This document shows positions 1 to 7,408 of a stretch of DNA of 15,242 bases, piece by piece. Under the pieces are notes generated by a model. It saw only the letters and a list, made by a program, of their open reading frames with translations. It was not told the origin of the DNA and searched no databases. Source of the stretch: Candidatus Lambdaproteobacteria bacterium (GTDB lineage Bacteria; SAR324; NAC60-12); NCBI GenBank assembly GCA_012964265.1, contig DTUH01000092.1, forward strand, positions 1 to 15,242, in the 5' to 3' direction. Position 1 is the stretch's first letter. Each line of letters begins with the position of its first letter. The position numbers were made by a program, and so were the translations under genes.

Positions 1-810
1 ATTTCCACCCAGTTCCAGCGCAAGTTTTTTCACTGTTCCTGAACACTGTTTCATCAGTAGTTTACCGACTCCGGTTGAACCTGTAAACGTTAGTTTGCGG
101 ACAATTGGATTTCCGGTAAATTCACTGCCGATCCCTACTGCATCTCCGGTAACAGTACTTAAAATCCCTGGAGGAACTCCGGCTCGTTCTGCAAGTTCAC
201 AAAGTGCAAAAGCAGAAAATGGTGTGTCCGGAGCAGGTTTTATAACCATCGGACAACCTGCTGCCAGTGCCGGAGCAGCTTTTCTGGTAATCATGGCTGC
301 CGGAAAATTCCACGGTGTTATAGCAACGGTAACTCCAATCGGTTGTTTAATAACGACAATCCGTTTGTCGGTGGCATGTGCCGGTATGGTATCGCCATAT
401 ATACGCTTTCCCTCTTCTCCAAACCATTCAATGAAACTTGCTGCATAAGCAATTTCTCCACGTGATTCTGACAAAGGTTTGCCTTGTTCGGCTGTCATCA
501 AACGGGCAAGATCTTCCTGATTTTCCATCATCAACTCATACCAGCGGCGCATTATTACCGCACGCTCTTTTGCTGTTTTTGAGCGCCACATCGGCCAGGC
601 CGCATTTGCAGCTTCAATCGCACGTTTTGCTTCTGCTGCTCCGCAGTTGGGTACTGTACCTAATACGTCACCTGTAGATGGATTGGTAATTTCGGTAGTT
701 TCTCCGCTGTCTGCATCAGACCATTTGCCGTCAATATAAACCTGTTGGCGGAATAAATCGGCGTCTTTCATTCCAATTGATTTTACAACTTCTTTCGCGC
801 TGGCTGGCAT
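1..810 (-). CDS. gabD: Succinate-semialdehyde dehydrogenase, N-terminal 270 residues (cut by window edge)
   Basis: NAD(P)-dependent oxidation of succinate semialdehyde to succinate, a cytoplasmic step of GABA and 4-carbon semialdehyde catabolism. I translated the minus strand from the ATG at 810: 270 codons stay open to base 1. The protein follows E. coli GabD closely from LFRQQ (residues 19-23) onward. Visible ALDH landmarks are TPWNFP with the catalytic Asn168, the cofactor-binding Lys191 (VIKPA), the GSTGVG loop (244-249) and the general-base Glu267 in LELGG. The catalytic Cys lies in the missing C-terminal third. The ATG at 810 is preferred because AGGAG (minus strand, 816-820) sits just upstream; an internal Met14 would match the shorter E. 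coli N-terminus but has no good ribosome site. It is divergent from the aryl-CoA cluster, with no obvious metabolic link beyond feeding the TCA cycle. A paralogous semialdehyde dehydrogenase is possible, but identity to GabD looks high. Confidence 0.93.
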   Translation of the reverse strand, partial: MPASAKEVVKSIGMKDADLFRQQVYIDGKWSDADSGETTEITNPSTGDVLGTVPNCGAAEAKRAIEAANAAWPMWRSKTAKERAVIMRRWYELMMENQEDLARLMTAEQGKPLSESRGEIAYAASFIEWFGEEGKRIYGDTIPAHATDKRIVVIKQPIGVTVAITPWNFPAAMITRKAAPALAAGCPMVIKPAPDTPFSAFALCELAERAGVPPGILSTVTGDAVGIGSEFTGNPIVRKLTFTGSTGVGKLLMKQCSGTVKKLALELGGN

Positions 811-829
811 AAGCTACTCCTGTCATTTG

Positions 830-860
830 ATTATAAAGTAATGTCCCTAAATTGATTCAA
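830..860 (-). promoter_or_regulatory. Candidate sigma-70 promoter for gabD
   Basis: On the minus strand a perfect TATAAT occupies 835-830. A TTGAAT hexamer (860-855) lies 19 nt upstream, which is longer than the preferred 17. Transcription would start roughly 13 nt before the gabD ATG, leaving a short leader that still contains the AGGAG ribosome site. The -10 is convincing; the -35 and its spacing are weak. Confidence 0.4.
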
Positions 861-997
861 TAATTAAATTTTATTAGAGTTTTGATATTTATACACGTCT
901 TTTTCTTATAAATGGTGATGAAACGCAAGATAATTTATTTTTTTGGAAACTTTTCATTTCAGAAAAATGTTGGAAAAAGCGTTTATATCATGCAAAT

Positions 998-1017
998 TTA
1001 TTTTAAGTTTAAAATAA
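998..1017. promoter_or_regulatory. Perfect 9-bp inverted repeat, candidate MarR operator
   Basis: The half-sites TTATTTTAA (998-1006) and TTAAAATAA (1009-1017) are exact reverse complements separated by GT. The repeat ends 3 bp before a TTGACA -35 hexamer. A 20-bp dyad of this shape is a normal size for a winged-helix dimer such as the MarR protein encoded at 3461 in the same cluster. That assignment is inference from position. The repeat is entirely A/T outside its centre, so chance occurrence in an AT-rich gap is a real alternative. Confidence 0.5.
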
Positions 1018-1020
1018 TGT

Positions 1021-1049
1021 TTGACATTTTCACATCTCGACAGTAGACT
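1021..1049 (+). promoter_or_regulatory. Sigma-70-type promoter of the aryl-CoA cluster
   Basis: A perfect TTGACA (1021-1026) is followed after exactly 17 nt by TAGACT (1044-1049), four of six matches to TATAAT. It points to the gene at 1183 and lies beside the inverted repeat at 998-1017, a classic arrangement for a regulated promoter. No better rightward promoter was seen in the gap. Confidence 0.5.
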
Positions 1050-1169
1050 GCTGGATACTAAGCTTTTAAGGCATCCGTTCTGCTTGTTTATTCTCAATTG
1101 TTCCGAAGCATATTAATTAAAACTGGCTCACGTCTTTTGGATAATACACGTGGTAAGTGAAAAATAATC

Positions 1170-1174
1170 GGAGG
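1170..1174 (+). promoter_or_regulatory. Shine-Dalgarno that fixes the ancestral start at 1183
   Basis: GGAGG lies 8 nt upstream of the ATG at 1183, an ideal spacing. That ATG is followed by AAA and then TAG, so it now encodes only Met-Lys. The next in-frame ATG of the downstream open frame (1236) has no comparable site and would start inside the FAD-binding fold. The ribosome site therefore shows where translation used to begin and that the present reading frame has shifted. Confidence 0.75.
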
Positions 1175-1182
1175 TATAATTC

Positions 1183-3461
1183 ATGAAATAGTTTGTATTG
1201 GTGGTGGTCCGGGAGGACTGTATTTTGCCATTTCAATGAAATTGCGTAATCCGGAACATGAGATTACCGTCGTAGAACAAAACAAACCGCATGATACATT
1301 TGGCTGGGGAATTGTTTTCTCAGATCAGACTTTGGAAAACCTCCAGGCCAATGATCCGGAAAGCGCAGAAACAATCCGTCAGAGCTTTGCCTACTGGGAT
1401 GACATCGATGTACATATTCACGGAAAGGTTATTAGTTCCGGAGGACATGGATTTATCGGTATCGGGCGCCTCCGTTTACTTAGCATTCTACAGGAACGAG
1501 CTACAGAGCTGGGTATCAAACAGGTTTTTGAAACCCAGGTTGAAACTACTGAGCCTTTTGAAGATTACGATCTGGTTGTGGTGTCCGACGGTATCAACAG
1601 CAAAATCAGGACACAGCACGAGGAGCATTTTCAGCCGGATATTGAACTGCGCCGAAATAAGTTTATCTGGCTCGGAACACATCGACTTTTTCAGGCATTC
1701 ACTTTCATTTTCATCGAGACAAAACATGGTTGGATTTGGGGCCATGCCTATCGTTTTGCAGGGGATTTAAGCACTTTCATTGTTGAATGCGAGCCGGAAA
1801 CATGGAATGCACATGGATTCGAAGATATGAGCAAAGAAGAAGCTATTGCATATCTGGAATCCTTGTTTGCGGATTATCTTGATGGAAACTCTCTCATGGA
1901 AAATGCCAAACATCTGAGAGGTTCTTCAATCTGGATGAATTTCCCAAGAGTGACCTGTAAGTACTGGTATCACAAGAACATTGTTCTTTTAGGTGATGCG
2001 GTGCACACCGCTCATTTTTCGATTGGTTCCGGAACTAAACTGGCTTTTGAAGACGGCATCAGTCTGGCAAAATTCATCCATCAAAACAACAATTTACAAA
2101 GCGCCTTCAAGAAATACCAGGACGAACGCGAAGTTGAAGTATTTCGGCTGCAGAATGCCACTAGAAACAGTACAGCATGGTTTGAAAGCATTTCCCGTTA
2201 TACCAATTTTTCTACAACTCAATTCACCTATAGTTTGCTCACAAGAAGCCAGCGGTTAAGTCATGAAAACCTGCGGTTACGAGACAAAAAATGGCTTGAA
2301 AACATGGAGAGTGAGTTTGCGGAAAATGCAACCGGGAAATTCAGTCAAACACCAATTTCACCAATGTTCACTCCTTTTTCTTTAAGGGATATGAAACTTG
2401 TAAATCGCGTTGCGGTTTCGCCAATGGCAATGTACAGCGCTGAAGACGGTACTGTTTCGGATTTCCACCTGGTTCATTACGGATCCCGTGCTTTAGGCGG
2501 AGCAGGATTGCTTTTTACGGAAATGACCCATGTTTCGCGTGAAGCACGCATTACTCCACGCTGTACAGGAATGTATAAAAAAGAACATCAGCATGGTTGG
2601 AAACGAATTGTTGACTTTGTGCATCAACAAAGCAAGGCAAAAATTGCTTTGCAGTTAGGTCATGCTGGACCAAAAGGTTCCACAAAAATCTTGTGGGAAG
2701 GACAGGATATGGCATTGGAAAAAGGCTGGCCAATTGTCGGTCCTTCCGCAGTTGCATACAAAGATCAAATTCCGCATAAGCTTTCAAAAAAGGAAATGCT
2801 TGAAATTCAAAACCAATTTGTCCAGGCAGTTCATTTGGCAGAAGAGTGCGATTTTGATATGCTGGAATTTCACTGTGGACACGGATATCTGTTTTCTTCA
2901 TTCATTACTCCTCTTTCCAACAGACGCATTGATGAATATGGTGGTAGTTTAGCAAACAGGATGCGTTATCCACTGGAAGTGTTATAGGCAATTCGCGACG
3001 TCTGGCCTGAGCAAAAACCTATTTCGGTTAGAATATCTGCTCACGACTGGGTCGAAGACGGAATTGATGATAAGGAAGCAGTCTTAATCGCAAAAATGTT
3101 CTGTCAAGCTGGTGCGGACATAATCAACGTTTCTTCCGGCCAAACCAACATCAATGAAAAACCTGTCTATGGACGTATGTTTCAAACGCCTTTTTCGGAT
3201 CGCATCCGCAATGAAGGGAATGTGCCTACTATTGCTGTAGGTGCTATTTTTGAAACCGATCATGTCAATTCGATCATCGCGGCAGGTAGAGCTGATTTAT
3301 GCTGCCTGGCACGTCCACATTTGAGCAATCCTTATTGGACTTTACATGCGGCAGCACGTCAAAATTATCTTGATCATACTTGGCCTGTACAGTACCTTGC
3401 AGGCAAACGGCAACTTGAAATCAACACTCAACGTGCATTGGAATTGGGAACTTTGATTTGA
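1183..3461 (+). pseudogene. Broken 2-aminobenzoyl-CoA (anthraniloyl-CoA) monooxygenase/reductase-type fusion; also named salicylyl-CoA 5-hydroxylase/oxidoreductase
   Basis: The intact family is a cytoplasmic flavoprotein with an N-terminal FAD aromatic hydroxylase fused to an old-yellow-enzyme FMN reductase. It hydroxylates and then reduces the ring of 2-aminobenzoyl-CoA; close relatives are annotated as salicylyl-CoA 5-hydroxylases. Repairing one missing A after ATGAAA gives M-K-I-V-C-I-GGGPGG, the expected dinucleotide-binding start, and a 759-residue protein of family-like length. The hydroxylase domain covers about residues 1-380, with the second FAD motif LLGDAVH. The OYE domain covers about 390-759, with the GHAGPKG, HGYLFSSF and DEYGGS motifs. 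The frame is then cut by TAG at 2985-2987 (codon 602, just after LEVL), and homology resumes immediately (AIRDVWPEQKPISVRISAHDW) to the TGA at 3459-3461. As it stands only residues 19-601 and a C-terminal piece from 3096 are readable from ATG. The neighbouring crotonase and acyl-CoA dehydrogenase favour the aminobenzoyl-CoA assignment over salicylyl-CoA. Confidence 0.85.
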
Positions 3462-3946
3462 TGAAAAGCACCAAGACAGTATCTCCTGATAATCAGTTGG
3501 ATAATAAACAAATTATCAGTTTGTGGTTAGGATTATTGAAAAGTACTGGAGAAATTGAACGTTATTTACGCACTCGTCTGCATCAGACTTTTGATTCAAC
3601 TTTACCGCAGTTTGACCTGTTATCTGCTTTGGATCACGCAGAAAAACCACTTACTAAAACGGAACTTTCTCAGCAAATGATGGTTACTAACGGAAATGTA
3701 ACCTGGTTGGTCAACCGCATGGTTCGGGAAGGACTGATTAGCCATGTGCATTCTGCAAAAGATCGGCGTGTTACATTAGTTGAACTGACTGATAAGGGAA
3801 CATCTGCTTTCCAAATAATGGTTGTTGAACATGAAAAGTGGTTACACAACATTTTTAAAGATTTAAAAAGTGATGAATTAAATATGCTGGTGAGCTTATT
3901 AGCACGGCTAAAAAAAGTCACCCGCCAAAACACTAAAACTAAATAG
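3461..3946 (+). CDS. MarR-family transcriptional regulator
   Basis: A 161-residue winged-helix DNA-binding protein, probably a homodimer and a ligand-released repressor of this cluster. The wHTH core spans about residues 45-110: LTKTELSQQMMVTNGNVTWLV supplies the helix-turn-helix (about 65-85) and DRRVTLVELTDKG the wing (about 103-116), flanked by dimerisation helices. I chose the ATG at 3461, which overlaps the upstream TGA by one base (TGATG); a TTG one codon earlier (3458) is the alternative. The overlap suggests translation coupled to the monooxygenase gene, which the TAG in that gene would now weaken. By analogy with MarR regulators of aryl-CoA pathways its effector may be an aryl-CoA thioester; this is inference. 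The dyad at 998-1017 is its most likely operator in the window. The gene is intact. Confidence 0.88.
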   Translation: MKSTKTVSPDNQLDNKQIISLWLGLLKSTGEIERYLRTRLHQTFDSTLPQFDLLSALDHAEKPLTKTELSQQMMVTNGNVTWLVNRMVREGLISHVHSAKDRRVTLVELTDKGTSAFQIMVVEHEKWLHNIFKDLKSDELNMLVSLLARLKKVTRQNTKTK

Positions 3947-4026
3947 CTAGTTATGTTGTTGATATTTTATATTTTTTAATTGTTTTTATTGTCAAAACAT
4001 TTGCCATTAAAAACGAGATCTTAAAA

Positions 4027-4425
4027 ATGAAAAAAATGAAATTTTTACTTCCGAAGGGATGGGAACTCCCTAGAGGCTATTCTCAAGGTATTATCACTGA
4101 AGGCAAACAAATTTTTATCTCCGGACAAATTGGCTGGGATGAAACAAGTACCTTCCAAAGTGATGATTTTGCAGAACAAGCAGGTCAAGCTCTGCGCAAC
4201 ATCATGAGCATACTGGCGGAGGCCAATGCAAGTGCAGAACATATTACAAGATTGACCTGGTTCATCACTGATAAACAAGAATATTTTGATTCCTTAAAAT
4301 CTCTGGGAAAAATATATCGAGAAGAAGTAGGACGGCATTTTCCTGCCATGTCGGTTGTAGAGGTTAGCAGTTTAATGGAAGACAGGGCCAAAGTTGAAAT
4401 TGAAGCAACTGCAGTCATTCCCTAA
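4027..4425 (+). CDS. RidA/YjgF-family protein (non-archetypal, signature Arg absent)
   Basis: A 132-residue small protein of the RidA/YER057c/UK114 fold, usually a cytoplasmic trimer. Archetypal RidA hydrolyses reactive enamine/imine intermediates. Matching features are the early Y-S-Q-G segment (residues 18-21), the GQIGWD core strand (34-39), and the closing strand VEIEATAV (123-130). In archetypal RidA the substrate carboxylate is held by the Arg of VEVARLP; here the corresponding stretch is VEVSSLMEDRA, and the Arg position reads Ser115. This places the protein in a divergent Rid subgroup, so imine deamination cannot be assumed. RidA-like genes are common in aminobenzoyl-CoA-type clusters, where an amino/imino ring intermediate is formed. 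The start at 4027 has only a weak purine stretch upstream, and Met4 (4036) is possible. It lies 80 bp after marR and is intact. Confidence 0.85.
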   Translation: MKKMKFLLPKGWELPRGYSQGIITEGKQIFISGQIGWDETSTFQSDDFAEQAGQALRNIMSILAEANASAEHITRLTWFITDKQEYFDSLKSLGKIYREEVGRHFPAMSVVEVSSLMEDRAKVEIEATAVIP

Positions 4426-4583
4426 TAGTTTGGTGCAGAATGATGATGAACTTGCAAAAAGTCTAAATGACACGGTTTTAGGATTTTTTCAACGGAATCA
4501 ATCTTTAATAAACATTTTTTATTTCAAGGACATAATCTCATATTTAGACAATTACCCAATAAACCAATTGAGGAGAAAATTCA
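4426..4583. other. 158-bp gap between the RidA gene and the crotonase gene
   Basis: This is the longest gap inside the catabolic cluster. A short open frame crosses it but begins inside the RidA gene, has no ribosome site and looks like no family I know, so I do not call it. No convincing promoter or terminator was seen. The right end carries AGGAG (4571-4575), 8 nt before the ATG at 4584, a good ribosome site for the crotonase. The gap could be the scar of a lost gene, but nothing in it proves that. Confidence 0.5.
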
Positions 4584-5408
4584 ATGTATGGAAAAACAAA
4601 AACAAGTTCAAAAAATCTTCCTGAACATTTTCTTTGGTCACTTGACCATGGCGTAGCTACACTGACACTTAACCGACCCGAAAGAAAAAACCCACTAACC
4701 TTTGAGTCTTACACTGAGATGCGGGACTTGTTTAGAGACCTTGTGTATTCAGAAGACGTGAAAGCTGTCGTCATAACTGGTGCCGGAGGAAACTTTTGTT
4801 CCGGTGGTGATGTACACGAAATTATTGGACCACTGACAAAAATGAGCATGAAGGAATTGTTGTCTTTTACACGAATGACAGGTGATTTGGTCAAGGCAAT
4901 CAAAAATTGTCCACAGCCGGTAATTTCAGCTGTTGATGGAATATGTGTCGGAGCCGGAGCAATTCTTGCCATGGCAAGTGACATCCGATTGGGTACAGCC
5001 TCGGCCAAAATTTCCTTCATATTTTCTAAAGTCGGTTTTGCGGGCTGTGATATGGGTGCATGCGCAATTCTACCAAGAATACTTGGACAGGGACGTGCCG
5101 CTGAATTGCTGTTTTCAGGTAGAAACATGAGTGGTGAGGAGGCTGAACGCTGGGGATTTTTTAATCAGCTGTATGAGTCTGAAAATTTATTGAAAGCGGC
5201 GCAAGAGATGGCGAAAAGTATGGTTGAAGGACCTAATTTTGCGCATGGCATAACCAAAACCATGCTCAATCAGGAATGGAGCATGAGCATCGAACAAGCC
5301 ATAGAATCAGAAGCCCAGGCTCAGGCCATTTGTATGCAGACTCAGGATTTTACCAGGGCTTACGAGGCATTTGTCAAAAAAGAAAAACCTGTCTTTGAAG
5401 GAAACTGA
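4584..5408 (+). CDS. Crotonase (enoyl-CoA hydratase/isomerase) family protein of an aryl-CoA cluster
   Basis: A 274-residue cytoplasmic acyl-CoA enzyme of the crotonase superfamily. The oxyanion-hole segments are present: GAGGNFCSGGD (about 66-76), and GICVGAGAILAMASD (119-133) followed by FSKVGFAGCDMGACAILPR (147-165). By eye-alignment to rat mitochondrial hydratase, the two catalytic glutamates (Glu144 in GGGCE and Glu164 in QPE) are replaced by Ile127 and Lys149. Asp156 in GCDMG is the likeliest acidic active-site residue. It may therefore catalyse isomerisation, ring hydration or hydrolytic ring cleavage rather than simple enoyl hydration; the exact step is unknown to me. This GCDMGAC subtype is one I associate with aminobenzoyl-CoA-like clusters. 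The start is fixed by AGGAG 8 nt upstream. Its TGA overlaps the ATG of the acyl-CoA dehydrogenase by one base, so the two are co-translated. The gene is intact. Confidence 0.88.
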   Translation: MYGKTKTSSKNLPEHFLWSLDHGVATLTLNRPERKNPLTFESYTEMRDLFRDLVYSEDVKAVVITGAGGNFCSGGDVHEIIGPLTKMSMKELLSFTRMTGDLVKAIKNCPQPVISAVDGICVGAGAILAMASDIRLGTASAKISFIFSKVGFAGCDMGACAILPRILGQGRAAELLFSGRNMSGEEAERWGFFNQLYESENLLKAAQEMAKSMVEGPNFAHGITKTMLNQEWSMSIEQAIESEAQAQAICMQTQDFTRAYEAFVKKEKPVFEGN

Positions 5409-6577
5409 TGTCAGACCGTAGCTTTTTACAATGGCCATTTTTCGAAGATGAACATAGAGCATTGGCGCTTAAGTTGGAAGACTGGGCAAAAGCTGAGTTA
5501 ATAGATTATTCAGCAACTCCGGCAAACGTCGATCTTGCCTGCAAGGAATTGGTTCTTAAACTGGCGGATGCAGGCTGGCTGGACTATTGTGTTTCAAAAA
5601 AGTTTGAAGGAGGAAATCCAAAATTGAATGTCCGTTCTCTCTGCATAATTCGTGAAACCCTCGCCCGCTTTTCAGGACTTGCAGATTTCGTTTTTGCCAT
5701 GCAGGGTCTCGGCAGCGGAACTATTTCATTTTTTGGTTCGGCAGAAATGCAGGAAAAATATCTGCCTGATGTCCGAAAAGGGGGGGAAATCGCGGCTTTT
5801 GCGCTTACTGAACCAGATGCCGGTTCTGATGCTGCGGCTATAACTACAACTGCAAAAAAAGATCATGATTCATTTTTACTTAATGGTGAAAAGACTCTCA
5901 TTTCCAATGGAGGAATTGCAGATTAATATACTGTATTTGCCAAAACTGGGGAGGCGCCAGGTACGCGTGGTATCAGCGCATTTATTGTAGATGCTGATAC
6001 AGTCGGACTAGAAATCCTGGAACGTATTGAAGTTATTGCACCACATCCGTTAGCTAGAATTCGTTTTAATCAATGCCGGATTCCATAATCCCAGCAAATT
6101 GGAGTTGGCGGAGAGGGGTTCAAAATGGCTATGGCTACCCTAGATATTTTTCGTTCAACAGTTGGTGCGGCAGCACTGGGGTTTGCACGGCATGCCATGG
6201 ATGAAGCCCTGAATCGAGTCAAAACGCGGCAAATGTTTGGTGCATCCATGAGCAAACTTCAGCTGATACAAGCAAAACTTGGTGACATGTCTTTGGATAT
6301 TGATGCCAGCGCACTCCTTATTTATCGTGCCGCCTGGACAAAGGACAATGGTGCGAACCGGATCACCCGCGAAGCTGCCATGGCTAAATTATTTGCAACT
6401 GAAGCGGCCCAACGTGTAATTGACGAAGCTGTACAAATATTCGGAGGATCCGGTGTTGTTTCCGGATTCGCTGTTGAGCAGCTCTATCGCGAAATCCGTG
6501 CGCTCAGAATCTATGAGGGTGCATCTGAAGTGCAAAAACTTATAATTGCCACACAAACACTAAAGGAAAACAAATAG
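5408..6577 (+). pseudogene. Acyl-CoA dehydrogenase with two in-frame TAA codons
   Basis: Intact members are FAD enzymes of about 380-400 residues that introduce an alpha,beta double bond into an acyl-CoA and pass electrons to ETF. One frame from the ATG at 5408 to the TAG at 6575-6577 spans 390 codons, a full-length protein, but TAA interrupts it at 5924-5926 (codon 173) and 6086-6088 (codon 227). Homology is continuous across both: ISNGGIAD-stop-YTVFAKTGEAPGTRGIS and FNQCRIP-stop-SQQIGVGGEGF. All usual landmarks remain, including the FAD/substrate segment AFALTEPDAGSDAA (about 137-150), the C-terminal helical domain (about 240-389) and the catalytic Glu of IYEGASEVQ (codon 370). No single fragment carries both the FAD segment and the catalytic Glu, so none should be active. 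A restart at the ATG at 6125 would give only a 150-residue C-terminal piece. It overlaps the crotonase gene by one base and would have been its partner in ring-product beta-oxidation. Confidence 0.88.
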
Positions 6578-6606
6578 ATATTTTCATAATAATTTCCGCA
6601 TAATCA

Positions 6607-7365
6607 ATGTCTTCCGAAATTACCTCTCAGGATGAAGATGTAACACTCCACTGCCCTTCCTGCGGCGAAGAAAATTTCCGGCTTCTTCCAATGTCAGGAA
6701 AAAACGGTGAGCGTTTTGTACGGATCCACTGCGATAATTGTGGTGAACATTTGTTTTTTCAGACTCCTGAATTTCCGGAAAATATGACTCAGCAAGGAAT
6801 TACTCCGGAAAATTGGAAAACTGAGCAAATTAAGAATTTGCAGCTAGAATGGGAGGAATGGCTGAAATGGAAACAGAGACACCTGAATAAGCCGGTTCCC
6901 GGAAAGCCTTATTTCACAAAATATACTCAATGGCTATTTGCATTTCTACTTTGCAGTATTGCCCTGTTTTTTGTCCTGGACCGTTGGCATCTACTTGATC
7001 CGCTTATTGAAAATCCTGCAGCAAGACAACAGCAAATAATGGAATACGCAGAACGGCTTTTGGAGGTTCCATGTTTTCCGTCAATCATGAAAGTTAAAAT
7101 CCGGACTGTTCCAATTCGCTATACAAGAGAGCGTCCGGTGCATAAGAACTGGATCCAATATGGAGAAGCAGGAGTTTATTGGGGCGAAGAGCAAATCAAG
7201 ATTCACCGCTCAAATTTCTGGTTTTTTGGCTGGCCCAAAAAAACACAATTACTGAATACACTTGTTCATGAACTGCGTCACCGAGCCAATCCGGATTTGG
7301 GACACAATCCAAAATTTATGGAACTGGTGCAAAAAGACACACAGTGTGCCCTTAAATACCTGTAA
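6607..7365 (+). CDS. Membrane-anchored zinc-ribbon protein with HExxH metallopeptidase-like domain; function unknown
   Basis: A 252-residue protein I cannot assign to a named family. It starts with a four-cysteine zinc ribbon: CPSC at 16-19 and CDNC at 42-45. A charged, Trp-rich helical stretch follows (about 66-92), then one transmembrane segment (about 106-124) after a Lys-rich stretch. The C-terminal domain (about 140-252) has HELRH at 221-225 and a further His at 233 in GHNPKF. The HExxH...GH-x2-KF layout resembles SprT-like and related minimal zinc metallopeptidase folds, with His221, His225 and probably His233 as metal ligands and Glu222 as the base. By the positive-inside rule the ribbon would be cytoplasmic and the HExxH domain periplasmic. 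It begins 29 nt after the dehydrogenase pseudogene, with no strong ribosome site, and precedes the transporter promoter. It may be the last gene of the catabolic transcript, but nothing ties it to aromatic metabolism. Confidence 0.75.
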   Translation: MSSEITSQDEDVTLHCPSCGEENFRLLPMSGKNGERFVRIHCDNCGEHLFFQTPEFPENMTQQGITPENWKTEQIKNLQLEWEEWLKWKQRHLNKPVPGKPYFTKYTQWLFAFLLCSIALFFVLDRWHLLDPLIENPAARQQQIMEYAERLLEVPCFPSIMKVKIRTVPIRYTRERPVHKNWIQYGEAGVYWGEEQIKIHRSNFWFFGWPKKTQLLNTLVHELRHRANPDLGHNPKFMELVQKDTQCALKYL

Positions 7366-7408
7366 GCCTTACAAAAGTAACGAGTTTTGGAGTATCTTTA
7401 ATTTTAAG

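Larger units (their letters stand above)
811..1182. other. Divergent intergenic region, gabD / aryl-CoA cluster
   Basis: A 372-bp AT-rich gap between two divergent genes, with no credible ORF on either strand. It holds a candidate gabD promoter at the left edge, a perfect 9-bp inverted repeat at 998-1017, a sigma-70-type promoter at 1021-1049 pointing right, and a strong Shine-Dalgarno at 1170-1174. From about 1050 to 1165 I see only AT-rich sequence, including an 8-bp TTAATTAA palindrome at 1113-1120 that could be chance. If the promoter is right, the rightward transcript has a leader of roughly 125 nt. Confidence 0.7.

Noticed and set aside
95..677. Two plus-strand open frames near the left edge
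   Set aside because: They are antisense to the gabD coding sequence, which has full family homology on the minus strand, and they have no ribosome sites.
1113..1120. TTAATTAA palindrome as an operator
   Set aside because: An 8-bp all-A/T palindrome is expected by chance in this AT-rich gap and it is not placed at a promoter element.
1183..1192. Programmed -1 frameshifting at the third codon
   Set aside because: A -1 slip on AAA would restore the frame, but there is no X-XXY-YYZ heptamer and no obvious downstream structure, and the same gene has a second lesion further on. Simple deletion is more economical.
4394..4624. A 76-codon frame bridging the RidA and crotonase genes
   Set aside because: It starts inside the RidA gene, has no Shine-Dalgarno, overlaps the well-supported crotonase start and resembles no known family.
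2985..6088. Reassignment of TAG/TAA to an amino acid (alternative genetic code or pyrrolysine)
   Set aside because: Intact neighbouring genes end normally with TAG (marR, livH-like, livF-like), TAA (RidA gene, SBP, livM-like, livG-like, hemW) and TGA (crotonase, flagellin). The disputed positions also do not share one expected residue. Pyrrolysine could not explain TAA, and a start-codon frameshift would remain unexplained.
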